DNA from: Aminobacter sp. HY435
Lineage (GTDB): Bacteria > Pseudomonadota > Alphaproteobacteria > Rhizobiales > Rhizobiaceae
Direction of reading: 5' to 3'
DNA: 64,000 bases
Assembly (NCBI RefSeq): GCF_027568395.1
Contig: NZ_JANKZL010000013.1
Location: 1-64,000, forward strand
This document shows, one piece after another, positions 53,775 through 62,297 of this stretch (its first letter is position 1; each line of letters starts with the position of its first letter). Under the pieces are notes generated by a model. It ran no database searches. It was not told the DNA's origin and was given only the letters and a program-made list of their open reading frames with translations. The position numbers and the translations under genes were made by a program.

Positions 53775-54123
53775 CCGACAAGGGACCCCGATCCCTGGCC
53801 GCGGCGAGATGGGTAGATTCGGCGGCAGCGGCAGGGGCCAGCCAAGCATCTTCGAACGACCAGCAGCGCTCCGATCGGCGCGAACTGCCGGCTGTCGGCA
53901 TCTCTGCGGCTTCCAAACGGCGCGGGGGACGGCCGTTCAGCGATCTCCCGTCGTCTCTCGTTTTGACAGGTGTCAACGCACCCGGAAACGTCGATTCGAG
54001 ATTGAGCACAATTATTGTCGATTATTATGTTGAAGAATTGTCGGCAATTTGGTTGGATCGCTTCCGTTGAAGAGGGAGAGCGGTTGGCGGCGTATCCGCC
54101 TGGGCCGCAATGGGAGGAATGAA
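53775..54123. promoter_or_regulatory. 349-bp spacer with AT-rich control region of the aap operon
   Basis: Bases 53775-53990 show nothing I can name. At 54001-54050 the DNA turns AT-rich and carries ATTGTCG twice (54014-54020, 54037-54043), the second within TTGTCGGCAAT (54038-54048), close to the TTGTCAACAAT palindrome at 62161-62180. This is probably the promoter/operator of aapJ. Confidence 0.4.
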
Positions 54124-55152
54124 ATGGCAATGTTCCGAACGGCCTGCCGTGTTGCGGCAGCCGCTATGCTTCTTGGCTCATCGGTTGTTGCAGCCGAAGC
54201 GGCGACCACGCTGGAGACGGTCAAGGCGCGCGGCAAACTGATCTGCGGCGTGTCGATGGGCACGACCGGCTTCGCCCTGGCCGACGCGCAGGGCAAGTTC
54301 GCCGGCTTCGACGTCGATGTCTGCCGCGCGGTTTCGGCAGCGGTTTTCGGCGACCCGAACAAGGTCGACTTCGTGATGACCAACATCAACACGCGTTTCC
54401 AGGTCCTGCAGTCGGGCGAGATCGACATCCTGTCGCGCCAGACGACCATGACCTACTCGCGCGAAGCCTCGCTGGGCATCGATTTCGGACCTGCGGTGTT
54501 CTACGATGGCCAGGGCCTGATGGTCGCCAAGAGCCTCGGCATCACCACCGCCAAGGACCTTGACGGCGCCGCCGTCTGCACGCTGCCGGGCACCACGACC
54601 GCGCAGAACCTGGCCGACTTCTTCCGTGCCACCGGCAAGAAGTTCGAGCTGGTGGTGTTTGAGAACCCCGACGAAAACAACAACGCCTTCTTCTCTGGCC
54701 GCTGCGATGCCGTGTCGTCGGACCGCTCGGACCTGGCGTCCATTCGCGCCGCCTCCAAGAGCCCCGACGACTACGTGATCCTGCCGGAGACCATCTCCAA
54801 GGAGCCGCTGGCGCCGGCTGTTCGCCAGAACGATTCCAACTGGCGCGACATCGTCTCGTGGACGGCCTGGATGCTGATGGCCGCCGAGGAGAAGGGCATC
54901 ACCCAGGCCAATGTCGACGAGCAACTCAAGAGCGAGGATCCCGAGATCCTGCGCATGCTCGGCGCCACCGACGATCTCGGCCCGATGCTCGGCCTGGACA
55001 AGGCGTGGGGCTACAACGTCGTCAAGCACGTCGGAAACTATGCCGAGGTCTTTGACCGCAACCTTGGCGAAAAGACCGCGCTCGGCCTGAGCCGGGGGCC
55101 GAACACCTTGTGGAACAATGGCGGCCTGCTCTATCCGCCGCCCTTCAGGTGA
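54124..55152 (+). CDS. aapJ: Amino-acid ABC transporter solute-binding protein (AapJ-like)
   Basis: A 342-residue periplasmic binding protein of the AapJ/BztA family. The Sec signal MAMFRTACRVAAAAMLLGSSVVAAEA is followed by TTLETVKARGKLICGVSMGTTGFALADAQGKFAGFDVDVCRAV, and the C terminus LSRGPNTLWNNGGLLYPPPFR is a hallmark of general L-amino-acid binding proteins. GGGAGG precedes the ATG at 54124. It is followed by two AapQ/AapM-type permeases. Confidence 0.93.
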   Translation: MAMFRTACRVAAAAMLLGSSVVAAEAATTLETVKARGKLICGVSMGTTGFALADAQGKFAGFDVDVCRAVSAAVFGDPNKVDFVMTNINTRFQVLQSGEIDILSRQTTMTYSREASLGIDFGPAVFYDGQGLMVAKSLGITTAKDLDGAAVCTLPGTTTAQNLADFFRATGKKFELVVFENPDENNNAFFSGRCDAVSSDRSDLASIRAASKSPDDYVILPETISKEPLAPAVRQNDSNWRDIVSWTAWMLMAAEEKGITQANVDEQLKSEDPEILRMLGATDDLGPMLGLDKAWGYNVVKHVGNYAEVFDRNLGEKTALGLSRGPNTLWNNGGLLYPPPFR

Positions 55153-55220
55153 GATCTTGAGGCACAGCGGCGCATGTCCCGTGATGTGCGCCGCGCTTTC
55201 TGGAACAGGTCCCCGCGAGG

Positions 55221-56387
55221 ATGTCAGGCGTGTCGCCCATAGTTCTGCTACGTGACCGGCGCGCCCGCGAACTGGCGTATCAGGTGATTTGCGTCGCGGC
55301 CGTCGCGCTCTGCGTCTGGTATCTGTTGCGCAACGCGCTCGGCAACCTGGCCCAGCAGGACATTGCCACCGGCTTTGCCTATCTCGGCCGCGAGGCCGGC
55401 TTCATCATCAGCGAAACGCCGATCGCCTATGAGCCGAGCGACAGCTATGCGCGAGCGGTGCTCGTCGGCCTGCTTAACACCGTGAAGGTGTCGCTGCTGG
55501 CGATCGTGCTGGGAACGATCATCGGCACCCTGGTCGGCATAGCCAGGCTGTCCCGCAATCCGCTGCTGTCGCGGCTGATGCTGTTCTACGTCGAGGCGCT
55601 GCGCAACGTGCCGCTGCTGCTCTACCTGTTCCTTTGGTATGCGGCGATCATCTTCACCCTGCCGCCGGTCAAGCAGGCAATCACGCTGCTGCCCGGCGTC
55701 TATGTCTCGAACAGCGGCCTGGTCGTGCCTGCCGTCGTCTGGAACTCCGGTTTCTGGGCGCTTGCGGTCGCCGCCGGCATTGGGCTCGCTGCCGCGTTCG
55801 CCTGGCAGGCCGCGGCAAAGCGCAAGCGTATCGCGACAGGCAAGGCCAGGCCGGTCTGGCCGGTGGCGCTCGGCTGGTTCATTGCGCCCGTCGTTGTAGC
55901 GGCGCTGCTGTTCGACGTCAGCGCCCAGCTCGACTGGCCCGAACTCGGCCGCTTCCGTCTGACAGGCGGCGCGCACCTCAAGCCGGAGTTTGTCGCGCTC
56001 TTGCTCGGGCTCACCCTTGGCGCCTCGGCATCGGTGGCCGAGATCGTCCGCAGCGGCATCCTGGCCATCGGCAGGGGCCAGCGCGAGGCCGCCCAGGCGC
56101 TGGGGCTGCCGGAAGGCTTGACCATGCGGCTGGTGATCCTGCCGCAGGCCTTGCGGGTCATCGTGCCGCCGCTGACCAACATCTATGTGACGACGTTCAA
56201 GAACAGCTCGCTGGCCATCGCCATCGGCTATCCGGACCTGGTGATGGTCTCCAACAACATCATGAACCAGACCGGGCAGGCAATCGAGCCGATCGCGCTG
56301 TTCATGCTGGTCTACCTGTTCCTGTCGCTGACGACGTCGCTGCTGATGAACTGGTACAACGCGCAAGTCGCGCTGAAGGGGCGCTAG
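55221..56387 (+). CDS. aapQ: Amino-acid ABC transporter permease (AapQ-like)
   Basis: A 388-residue polar-amino-acid-type permease, long for the class as AapQ proteins are. The EAA loop is AEIVRSGILAIGRGQREAAQALGLPEGLTMRLVILPQALRVIVPPLTN. The central hydrophilic stretch between helices is an Aap/Bzt feature. Spacing of 68 bp to aapJ allows extra control of the binding protein. Confidence 0.92.
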   Translation: MSGVSPIVLLRDRRARELAYQVICVAAVALCVWYLLRNALGNLAQQDIATGFAYLGREAGFIISETPIAYEPSDSYARAVLVGLLNTVKVSLLAIVLGTIIGTLVGIARLSRNPLLSRLMLFYVEALRNVPLLLYLFLWYAAIIFTLPPVKQAITLLPGVYVSNSGLVVPAVVWNSGFWALAVAAGIGLAAAFAWQAAAKRKRIATGKARPVWPVALGWFIAPVVVAALLFDVSAQLDWPELGRFRLTGGAHLKPEFVALLLGLTLGASASVAEIVRSGILAIGRGQREAAQALGLPEGLTMRLVILPQALRVIVPPLTNIYVTTFKNSSLAIAIGYPDLVMVSNNIMNQTGQAIEPIALFMLVYLFLSLTTSLLMNWYNAQVALKGR

Positions 56388-56389
56388 CC

Positions 56390-57481
56390 ATGAGCGACCG
56401 CACCGCAACGCTGGCCGACCAGGGCTTGATGCGTCCGCCGAGGCAGCGCAATTCCCTGGCGAAGACCTATTTCGGTACGCCGGGCAACACGGTGGTCACG
56501 CTTGTCTGCCTTGCCGTGCTGGGCTTTGCCGCCAAGGTGGCGGTGAGCTGGCTGCTGCTTGACGCGGTGTTCGAGGGCACGCCCGAGGATTGCAAGGCAA
56601 GCTCGGGAGCCTGCTGGCCATACCTCGCCGCCAAGATGCGCTACATGCTGTTCGGCATCTATCCCTTCGACGAACAGTGGCGGCCGCTGCTGGCGACGCT
56701 GCTGTTCATTGCGGCCATGGCGATCTCGGGCATTCCGCGGCTATGGGGCAGGTCGTTGCTTGTCGCCTGGGTAGCGCTGCTGCCGGTGCTGTTCTGGCTG
56801 ATGGCCGGCGGTGCGTTCGGGCTCAGCGCGGTGCCGACATCGCAATGGGGCGGCCTGCCGCTGTCGTTCATGCTGACGTTCGTCGGTCTCGTCTGCGCTT
56901 TGCCGCTCGGCATCCTCCTGGCGCTCGCGCGCCTGTCGAACCTTCCGGCGATCCGCGTTCTCGCCATCACCTTCATCGAACTGGTGCGGGGCGTGCCGCT
57001 GATCAGCATCCTGTTCATGGCCTCGGTCATGCTGCCGCTGTTCATGCCCGAAGGCATGACCATCGACAAATTGCTGCGCGCCCAGGTCGCGATCATCCTG
57101 TTTGCGGCGGCCTATATCGCCGAGATCGTGCGGGCGGGGCTGCAGGCCCTGCCGCGCGGCCAGACGGAAGCAGCCCAGGCCCTGGGCTTGCACTATTGGC
57201 AATACACGGTGCTGGTGACCGTGCCGCAGGCGCTGAAGATGGTCATTCCGCCGCTGGTTTCGCTGTTCATCGGCTTTTTCCAGGACACCACGCTGGTCAC
57301 CATCGTCGGCCTGCTGGATTTCCTCAACACCGTGCGCACCGCATTGCGCGATCCCAACTGGCAAGGCATCGCCGTACTTGAGGGGTACGTCTTCGCGGCA
57401 GTAGTCTACTTCGTGTTCAGTGCGCTGATGGGCGCTTACAGCCGCTTCCTCGAGAAACGCTTCAGAGTGGGTCATGACTGA
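56390..57481 (+). CDS. aapM: Amino-acid ABC transporter permease (AapM-like)
   Basis: A 363-residue permease pairing with AapQ. The EAA loop is AEIVRAGLQALPRGQTEAAQALGLHYWQYTVLVTVPQALKMVIPPLVS, and IELVRGVPLISILFMASVMLPLFMPEG is typical of AapM. Next to it no aapP-type ATPase gene is found; an amidohydrolase follows instead, overlapping by 8 bases. The ATPase must come from elsewhere. Confidence 0.92.
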   Translation: MSDRTATLADQGLMRPPRQRNSLAKTYFGTPGNTVVTLVCLAVLGFAAKVAVSWLLLDAVFEGTPEDCKASSGACWPYLAAKMRYMLFGIYPFDEQWRPLLATLLFIAAMAISGIPRLWGRSLLVAWVALLPVLFWLMAGGAFGLSAVPTSQWGGLPLSFMLTFVGLVCALPLGILLALARLSNLPAIRVLAITFIELVRGVPLISILFMASVMLPLFMPEGMTIDKLLRAQVAIILFAAAYIAEIVRAGLQALPRGQTEAAQALGLHYWQYTVLVTVPQALKMVIPPLVSLFIGFFQDTTLVTIVGLLDFLNTVRTALRDPNWQGIAVLEGYVFAAVVYFVFSALMGAYSRFLEKRFRVGHD

Positions 57482-58916
57482 AATCACCGTCATTCGCGAC
57501 GTCGAAATCATTGTTGCCTATGACCCCGATGGCGACCGGCAGGTCTACCGCCATGGCGGCGACGTCGCCTTCGACGAAACCGGCATCCTGTGTGTCGGCG
57601 GGCGTTTTGAAGGTCAAGCCGCGACGGAGATCTCGGGCAAGTCGCGCATGGTCATGCCCGGCCTGATCGACATCCATTGCCATTCGCACGACGAGCCGCT
57701 GGCCAAGGGCATTTTCGAAGACGTCGGCACGGCGGCTCTCTGGGGCCAGGCGATGTACGAATATTCCGGCGTCATCGACGGCGGCGAGGATGCGCGCGCC
57801 GCTTGCCTGACGGTGATGCTCGGCGACCTGATGCGCTCGGGAGCGACGACCGTGCTCGATATCGCCGGCGCCCATGAAATTTGGCTAGATGTCGCGGCGC
57901 AAAGCGGGGTGCGCGGCTATCTTGCACCCGGCTTCCGCCAGGCTGACTGGGTGGTGCACGACAGTCATCGGCTCGATTTCGAATGGAACGACAAGGCCGG
58001 CCGCGACGCTTTTGCCCGGGCGTTGGATTTCGCCGACCGGGCGAGGGCGCATCCAAGCGGGCGGCTGGATGGCGTCGTCGCGCCGTCGCAGGTCGAAACC
58101 TGCCGGCCAGACCTGCTGGCCGACGCCGCGCATGAGGCGCGCAAGCGCGGCATGACGATCACCATTCATGCGGCCCAGACCATGGCGGAGCATGAAGAGT
58201 TGCTGCGCCGTACGGGCCTGACAGCCGTTCAATATCTCGACCGGCTCGGTGTTTTGGGCGGCGACGTTATTCTGGGGCACTGCATCTTCGCCGACCATCA
58301 CTCCTGGACAAGGCAGCGGACCGAGGACGACCTTGCGACGCTGGTCGCGCGGAACACGTCGGTCGCGCATTGTCCGGTGACCTTCGCCCGCAGCGGCATG
58401 GCGCTGGAGACGCTCGGCGCCTATCGCCGCGCTGGCGTCAACGTCGCCATCGGCACCGACAGCTACCCGTTCAACATGCTCGAGGAAATGCGGCAGGCGC
58501 TGATCTGCTCGCGGCTTGGCGCAAAGAGCGTCTTCGATATCGCGACGGGCGACATCTTCGATGCCGCGACACTTGCCGGAGCGCGCGCGCTTGGCCGCAC
58601 CGACATCGGCAGGCTGAGCGTCGGCGCCAAGGCCGACCTGCTCGTCATCGACCTGACCGTACCGTCTATGAGGCCGGTCTACGACCCGCTGCGCAGCCTG
58701 TTGCATTGCGCCGCCGAGCGCGCGGTCGAGCGCGTCTATGTCGACGGGCGCTTGACAGTCGATCACGGCAAGCCGACGCAGCTCGACTGTGACGCGGCGG
58801 TCCGCGAAGTGCAGTCGCTGCAGCAATGGGCCTGCGCGCGTGCGGGGCTGCACGATCCGAAAGGGCGCGGCATCGCCGAACTGGCGCCGATGTCGCTGCC
58901 CGTGTTCGGCAGTTAG
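57474..58916 (+). CDS. Amidohydrolase (TrzA/cytosine deaminase-like), canonical metal site
   Basis: A 480-residue metal-dependent amidohydrolase. All metal ligands are visible: HCHSH (HxH) after PGLID, His in ITIHAAQT, His in LGHCIFADHHSW, and Asp in IGTDSYPFN. It hydrolyses a C-N bond (amide or deamination); related enzymes act on purine, pyrimidine or triazine rings. It is the last gene of the aap operon, with an 8-base overlap with aapM, so its substrate is probably imported by AapJQM. Confidence 0.9.
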   Translation: MTEITVIRDVEIIVAYDPDGDRQVYRHGGDVAFDETGILCVGGRFEGQAATEISGKSRMVMPGLIDIHCHSHDEPLAKGIFEDVGTAALWGQAMYEYSGVIDGGEDARAACLTVMLGDLMRSGATTVLDIAGAHEIWLDVAAQSGVRGYLAPGFRQADWVVHDSHRLDFEWNDKAGRDAFARALDFADRARAHPSGRLDGVVAPSQVETCRPDLLADAAHEARKRGMTITIHAAQTMAEHEELLRRTGLTAVQYLDRLGVLGGDVILGHCIFADHHSWTRQRTEDDLATLVARNTSVAHCPVTFARSGMALETLGAYRRAGVNVAIGTDSYPFNMLEEMRQALICSRLGAKSVFDIATGDIFDAATLAGARALGRTDIGRLSVGAKADLLVIDLTVPSMRPVYDPLRSLLHCAAERAVERVYVDGRLTVDHGKPTQLDCDAAVREVQSLQQWACARAGLHDPKGRGIAELAPMSLPVFGS

Positions 58917-58924
58917 GCGCTCGC

Positions 58925-60412
58925 TCAGGCGCCTTCGGCCAGGAGCGGATAGCTCGGCGAAAAGAGCTCGGACACCGGCCGGTGCTGCCAGCTTCTGTCA
59001 GGGTATTTGGCGACCAGGCCATCGAACTGGCGTTGCGCGCGTTCACGTGCCGCGCGCATGTCGAGGTTGGCGACCTCGCCATCGAGCATCGACAGCCGCC
59101 CGTCGACAAACACCGCCTGCGTGACCTTGCCCGAACCGCCCAGGACCAGGGTGGTGATGGGGTCGATTGTCGGCGTCATGCAGGGGTCGTCGAGACGGAA
59201 CACCGCGATGTCGGCATTCGTGCCGGACGCCAGGCGGCCGATATCCGTCCGGCCCAGTGCTTTTGCGCCGCCCAGCGTGGCCGCGTCGAACAGCTCGGCG
59301 CTCGACACGGCATCGGAGGCCTTCTCGCTGACGCGGCAGCCGACCAGGCCCATCAGGAGATTCATCAGCATGTCGGGCGGAGCCGTATCGGTCGCCATGC
59401 CGATGTTGATGCCGAGCTTGCGGCATGCCGCGAACGAATTCAGCGTGCCGCCCATGCGCGCCGACACCAGCGGCGAGTGGGCGATCGACACGCGGTGTTC
59501 GGCGTAGAGCTGGAGGTCGCGCTCGGAGGCATGTGTGGCGTGCGGCGCGATCAGGCGTTCATTGAACAGGCCGTTGTCGGCCAGCCACTGCGGCCCGGAC
59601 ACGCCGTGCAGCGCGTGCATGGTCTCGAGCTCGAGCTTGCCCTGGGCCAGATGCATGCGCACCCGGCAGTCGAGGTCGCGTGCCGCATCCATCGTCCGTC
59701 GCAACAGCTCAAGCGTGCAGGTCTCGACCCGGTCGGGCGCCAGCATACCGTTGACCAGGCCGCCATGGCGACCGTGCTGCCGTTCGATGAACGAGACAGC
59801 GTCGGCGAGGCCCGCAAGGCCCTTCTGTTCGTCGAACATCGGCACCATCTTGCCAGGCGCTTCCAGCACCATGCCGCCCGAACGATAGGCCGGGCTGAGG
59901 AAGACGCGGAGGCCGAGGTCGCCGGCGGCATCGGCCGCGGCGTCGAATTCGGCGACGGTCTCGCCCCATTCGCGGTAGTAGAGCGAGGCAATCGGCGCGG
60001 CCGTCGTGATGCCGTTGAGCAGCAGCAGGCCGAAGGCGAAGCGTTTCTGGAAAGCCAGTTCCTCCGGCGTGTACATCTCGTAGGGCCCGCGCTCGACATA
60101 GGAGCGCGGCCAGATCCTGCCCTTGGCCCAGCCCGGCTGGTTGTCGGTCACCAGGCCGTAGGTGTCGATGTCGGAGAGAGCGTCGAGGTCGATCAGGCCG
60201 GGACTGATCAGGGCGCTGCCGAAATCGATGCGGCGGGCGACGACGCCATCGAAGCGCCGTCCGGCAAAGATGACCTTGCCATCCTCCATGACAAGTTCGC
60301 CGCGCGGCACCAGCCTGTGGCCGTCGTCGTGATAGGCGAGCAGCCAGTCAGCGGTCATCAGGGTGCGGCCCGCGGGCCGCTGGCCAAGGGTCAGGTCGGT
60401 CGGGCGTGTCAT
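58925..60412 (-). CDS. Amidohydrolase-family protein with altered first metal motif
   Basis: A 495-residue amidohydrolase relative. Later ligands are present (RMHLAQG; APHATHASE; ATDTAPPDM), but the HxH that should follow PGLID reads LDALSD, i.e. both first histidines are missing. Either it uses an altered metal site or is not hydrolytic. It lies 28 bp or more past a terminator that ends the upstream solute-binding gene, and is 8 bp tail-to-tail from the previous amidohydrolase. Confidence 0.85.
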   Translation of the reverse strand: MTRPTDLTLGQRPAGRTLMTADWLLAYHDDGHRLVPRGELVMEDGKVIFAGRRFDGVVARRIDFGSALISPGLIDLDALSDIDTYGLVTDNQPGWAKGRIWPRSYVERGPYEMYTPEELAFQKRFAFGLLLLNGITTAAPIASLYYREWGETVAEFDAAADAAGDLGLRVFLSPAYRSGGMVLEAPGKMVPMFDEQKGLAGLADAVSFIERQHGRHGGLVNGMLAPDRVETCTLELLRRTMDAARDLDCRVRMHLAQGKLELETMHALHGVSGPQWLADNGLFNERLIAPHATHASERDLQLYAEHRVSIAHSPLVSARMGGTLNSFAACRKLGINIGMATDTAPPDMLMNLLMGLVGCRVSEKASDAVSSAELFDAATLGGAKALGRTDIGRLASGTNADIAVFRLDDPCMTPTIDPITTLVLGGSGKVTQAVFVDGRLSMLDGEVANLDMRAARERAQRQFDGLVAKYPDRSWQHRPVSELFSPSYPLLAEGA

Positions 60413-60470
60413 GGCAACTCATTCCGTCATGCGTGGAATCTCGACCGCGCCCGGTCCGTGATGGCGAGGT

Positions 60471-60508
60471 CAAAAAAGAAAAGGCGTTTCACCCGGAGAT
60501 GAAACGCC
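60471..60508 (-). terminator. Intrinsic terminator after the peptide-type solute-binding gene
   Basis: On the minus strand GGCGTTTCA (60500-60508) pairs perfectly with TGAAACGCC (60483-60491) across an 8-base loop and is followed by TTTTCTTTTTTG (60471-60482). It lies between the solute-binding gene and the next amidohydrolase on the same strand, so some readthrough would be needed to express the latter from this promoter. Confidence 0.85.
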
Positions 60509-60536
60509 CAGTAGCTTGGGAGTCAGCCGGCCGCGC

Positions 60537-62105
60537 TTATTTGCCGGCCATCTGGGTGTGCCAGTGGCGAGGCTTGTTGTCGGCGCGGAAGTCGACGTTC
60601 TTCACCTTGCCGAGCATGGCCCAGGCGATCGGCTGCTGGTGCAGCGGGACGAGCAGGACTTCATCCTTGGCAAGCTTCAGCGCCGCTTCTTCAAGCTGCA
60701 GGCGCTTGGCGTTGTCCGGCTCATGCACGGCCTGCTCGACCAGCTTGTCGAGTTCCGGGTAGGACCAGCCGCCATAGTTCGAAACGCCGACCTTGCCGGT
60801 CTTGGTCGACAGCACTTGCGCGAGCAGCGAGTAGGCGTCGAGCGTCGGCTCGTTGGCCCAGCTCAGGTTGAACATGTCGGCCTTGCCGTTGGTGCGCTTG
60901 GGGGTCTGCACGGCGCGCGGCGCGATGTCGATGTTCGGCTGGAAGCCTGCCCGCTTCAGCATGTTGGCGATGCCGACGCAGAAGTCTTCTTCGTTGATGC
61001 TCTCGTCGTTCATGCAGGTGTAGGTAAACGGCAGGTCCTTGTGGCCGGCATCGGCCAGCAACTGCGCCGCACGCTTGGGGTCAGCCGGGCTGTAGGTGTC
61101 GAGCGCCTTGGAATATCCGGCGATTTCCGGAGCGATCACCGAGCCGGACGGGCGAGCAAGCCCGCGCATCACCTTGGCGTTGATGAGGTCGCGGTCGATG
61201 GCGGCCTCGACGGCCTGGCGAACGCGCACGTCGTTGAACGGATTGGGGCGTCCGTCCTCGAGCTTTTCCTTGCGGTTGAAGGCGACGAATACGGTGCGCA
61301 GTTCGGTACGCTTGTTGACCGTGATGTCGGGAGAGGATTCAAGCCGCGGCAGATCCTGGATCGGCGCGGAATCGATGAGGTCGACTTCGCCTGAAAGCAA
61401 GGCGGCCACGCGCGTTGCCGGTGACGAAATCGGCAGATACTCGATGCGGTCGAGATTGTGCTTCTTCTCGTCCCACCACCCGTCATTGACGACGAGCACG
61501 GTCTTGCTGTCCGGCTGCCGGCTCTCGAGCTTGAACGGGCCGGTGCCGTTGGTGTTGTGGGTGGCGTAGCCTTCGACCTTGGATGCAAAGTCGGTCGGCT
61601 TTTCCGTGTTGTTGTCCTTCAGCCACTTGGCGTTGAACATGAAGATGTTGGTCATGTCGTTGAGGAAGAGCGACGTTGGCGCCGACACTTCGACATCGAC
61701 CGTGTAGTCGTCCACCTTCTTGCTGCTGACATAGAGCGGGATATTGCCGCGCAGCGGCGAGGTCGGGTCGGTGACGCGCGTCAGCGAAGCAATCACGTCG
61801 TCGGCAGTGAAGTCGCTGCCGTCATGAAACTTGACGCCCTTGCGCAGGGTGAAGCGCCAGTACTTGTTGTCGACGAGTTTCCACTCGGTGGCCAGCGCCG
61901 GCTCGATGGCGAAATTGGCATCGTAGCGGACGAGCCCTTCATAGATGTGATTGAGGAAGGCCAGGTTCGACGTCGACGGAACCGAGTCCGGATCGAGCGA
62001 GTAGATGTCGGCTCGGCTGCCCCAGCGCAGCGTCTCTGCACTGACCGGACCGGCCATGGCGACTGCCGCCATTGCACCGAGGATGAGTTTCTTCAAGCGA
62101 GCCAT
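60537..62105 (-). CDS. Peptide/nickel-type ABC solute-binding protein (SBP_bac_5)
   Basis: A 522-residue periplasmic binding protein of the DppA/OppA superfamily. Sec signal MARLKKLILGAMAAVAMAGPVSA is followed by ETLRWGSRADIYSLDPDSVPSTSNLAFLNHIYEGLVRYDAN, the family start. GGGAGG precedes the ATG at 62105. No permease or ATPase of this class is in the window, so the other subunits are elsewhere. It shares a divergent control region with an amidohydrolase. Confidence 0.92.
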   Translation of the reverse strand: MARLKKLILGAMAAVAMAGPVSAETLRWGSRADIYSLDPDSVPSTSNLAFLNHIYEGLVRYDANFAIEPALATEWKLVDNKYWRFTLRKGVKFHDGSDFTADDVIASLTRVTDPTSPLRGNIPLYVSSKKVDDYTVDVEVSAPTSLFLNDMTNIFMFNAKWLKDNNTEKPTDFASKVEGYATHNTNGTGPFKLESRQPDSKTVLVVNDGWWDEKKHNLDRIEYLPISSPATRVAALLSGEVDLIDSAPIQDLPRLESSPDITVNKRTELRTVFVAFNRKEKLEDGRPNPFNDVRVRQAVEAAIDRDLINAKVMRGLARPSGSVIAPEIAGYSKALDTYSPADPKRAAQLLADAGHKDLPFTYTCMNDESINEEDFCVGIANMLKRAGFQPNIDIAPRAVQTPKRTNGKADMFNLSWANEPTLDAYSLLAQVLSTKTGKVGVSNYGGWSYPELDKLVEQAVHEPDNAKRLQLEEAALKLAKDEVLLVPLHQQPIAWAMLGKVKNVDFRADNKPRHWHTQMAGK

Positions 62106-62160
62106 TGTTACCTCCCGGGGATCGCACTTCCTGCCTGCAGCATCGTAACGAATGACAGGA

Positions 62161-62193
62161 TTGTCAACAATATTGTTGACGTAAATTGCCGAC
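62161..62193. promoter_or_regulatory. Divergent operator between solute-binding protein and amidohydrolase genes
   Basis: GTCAACAATATTGTTGAC (62163-62180) is a perfect 18-bp palindrome, followed by TTGCCGAC (62186-62193), the reverse complement of GTCGGCAA found before aapJ. The palindrome is of GntR/FCD form (TTGT-N-ACAA). Confidence 0.6.
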
Positions 62194-62297
62194 ATCGGTA
62201 GCAAAATGGTCGAATGCTGTGTGCGGTCCAGTTGCTGCCCGCCAGCCGGTCGGAGGCCGCGTTTGTGTAGCGCGCCGGCATTATGGGAGGGAACCGC

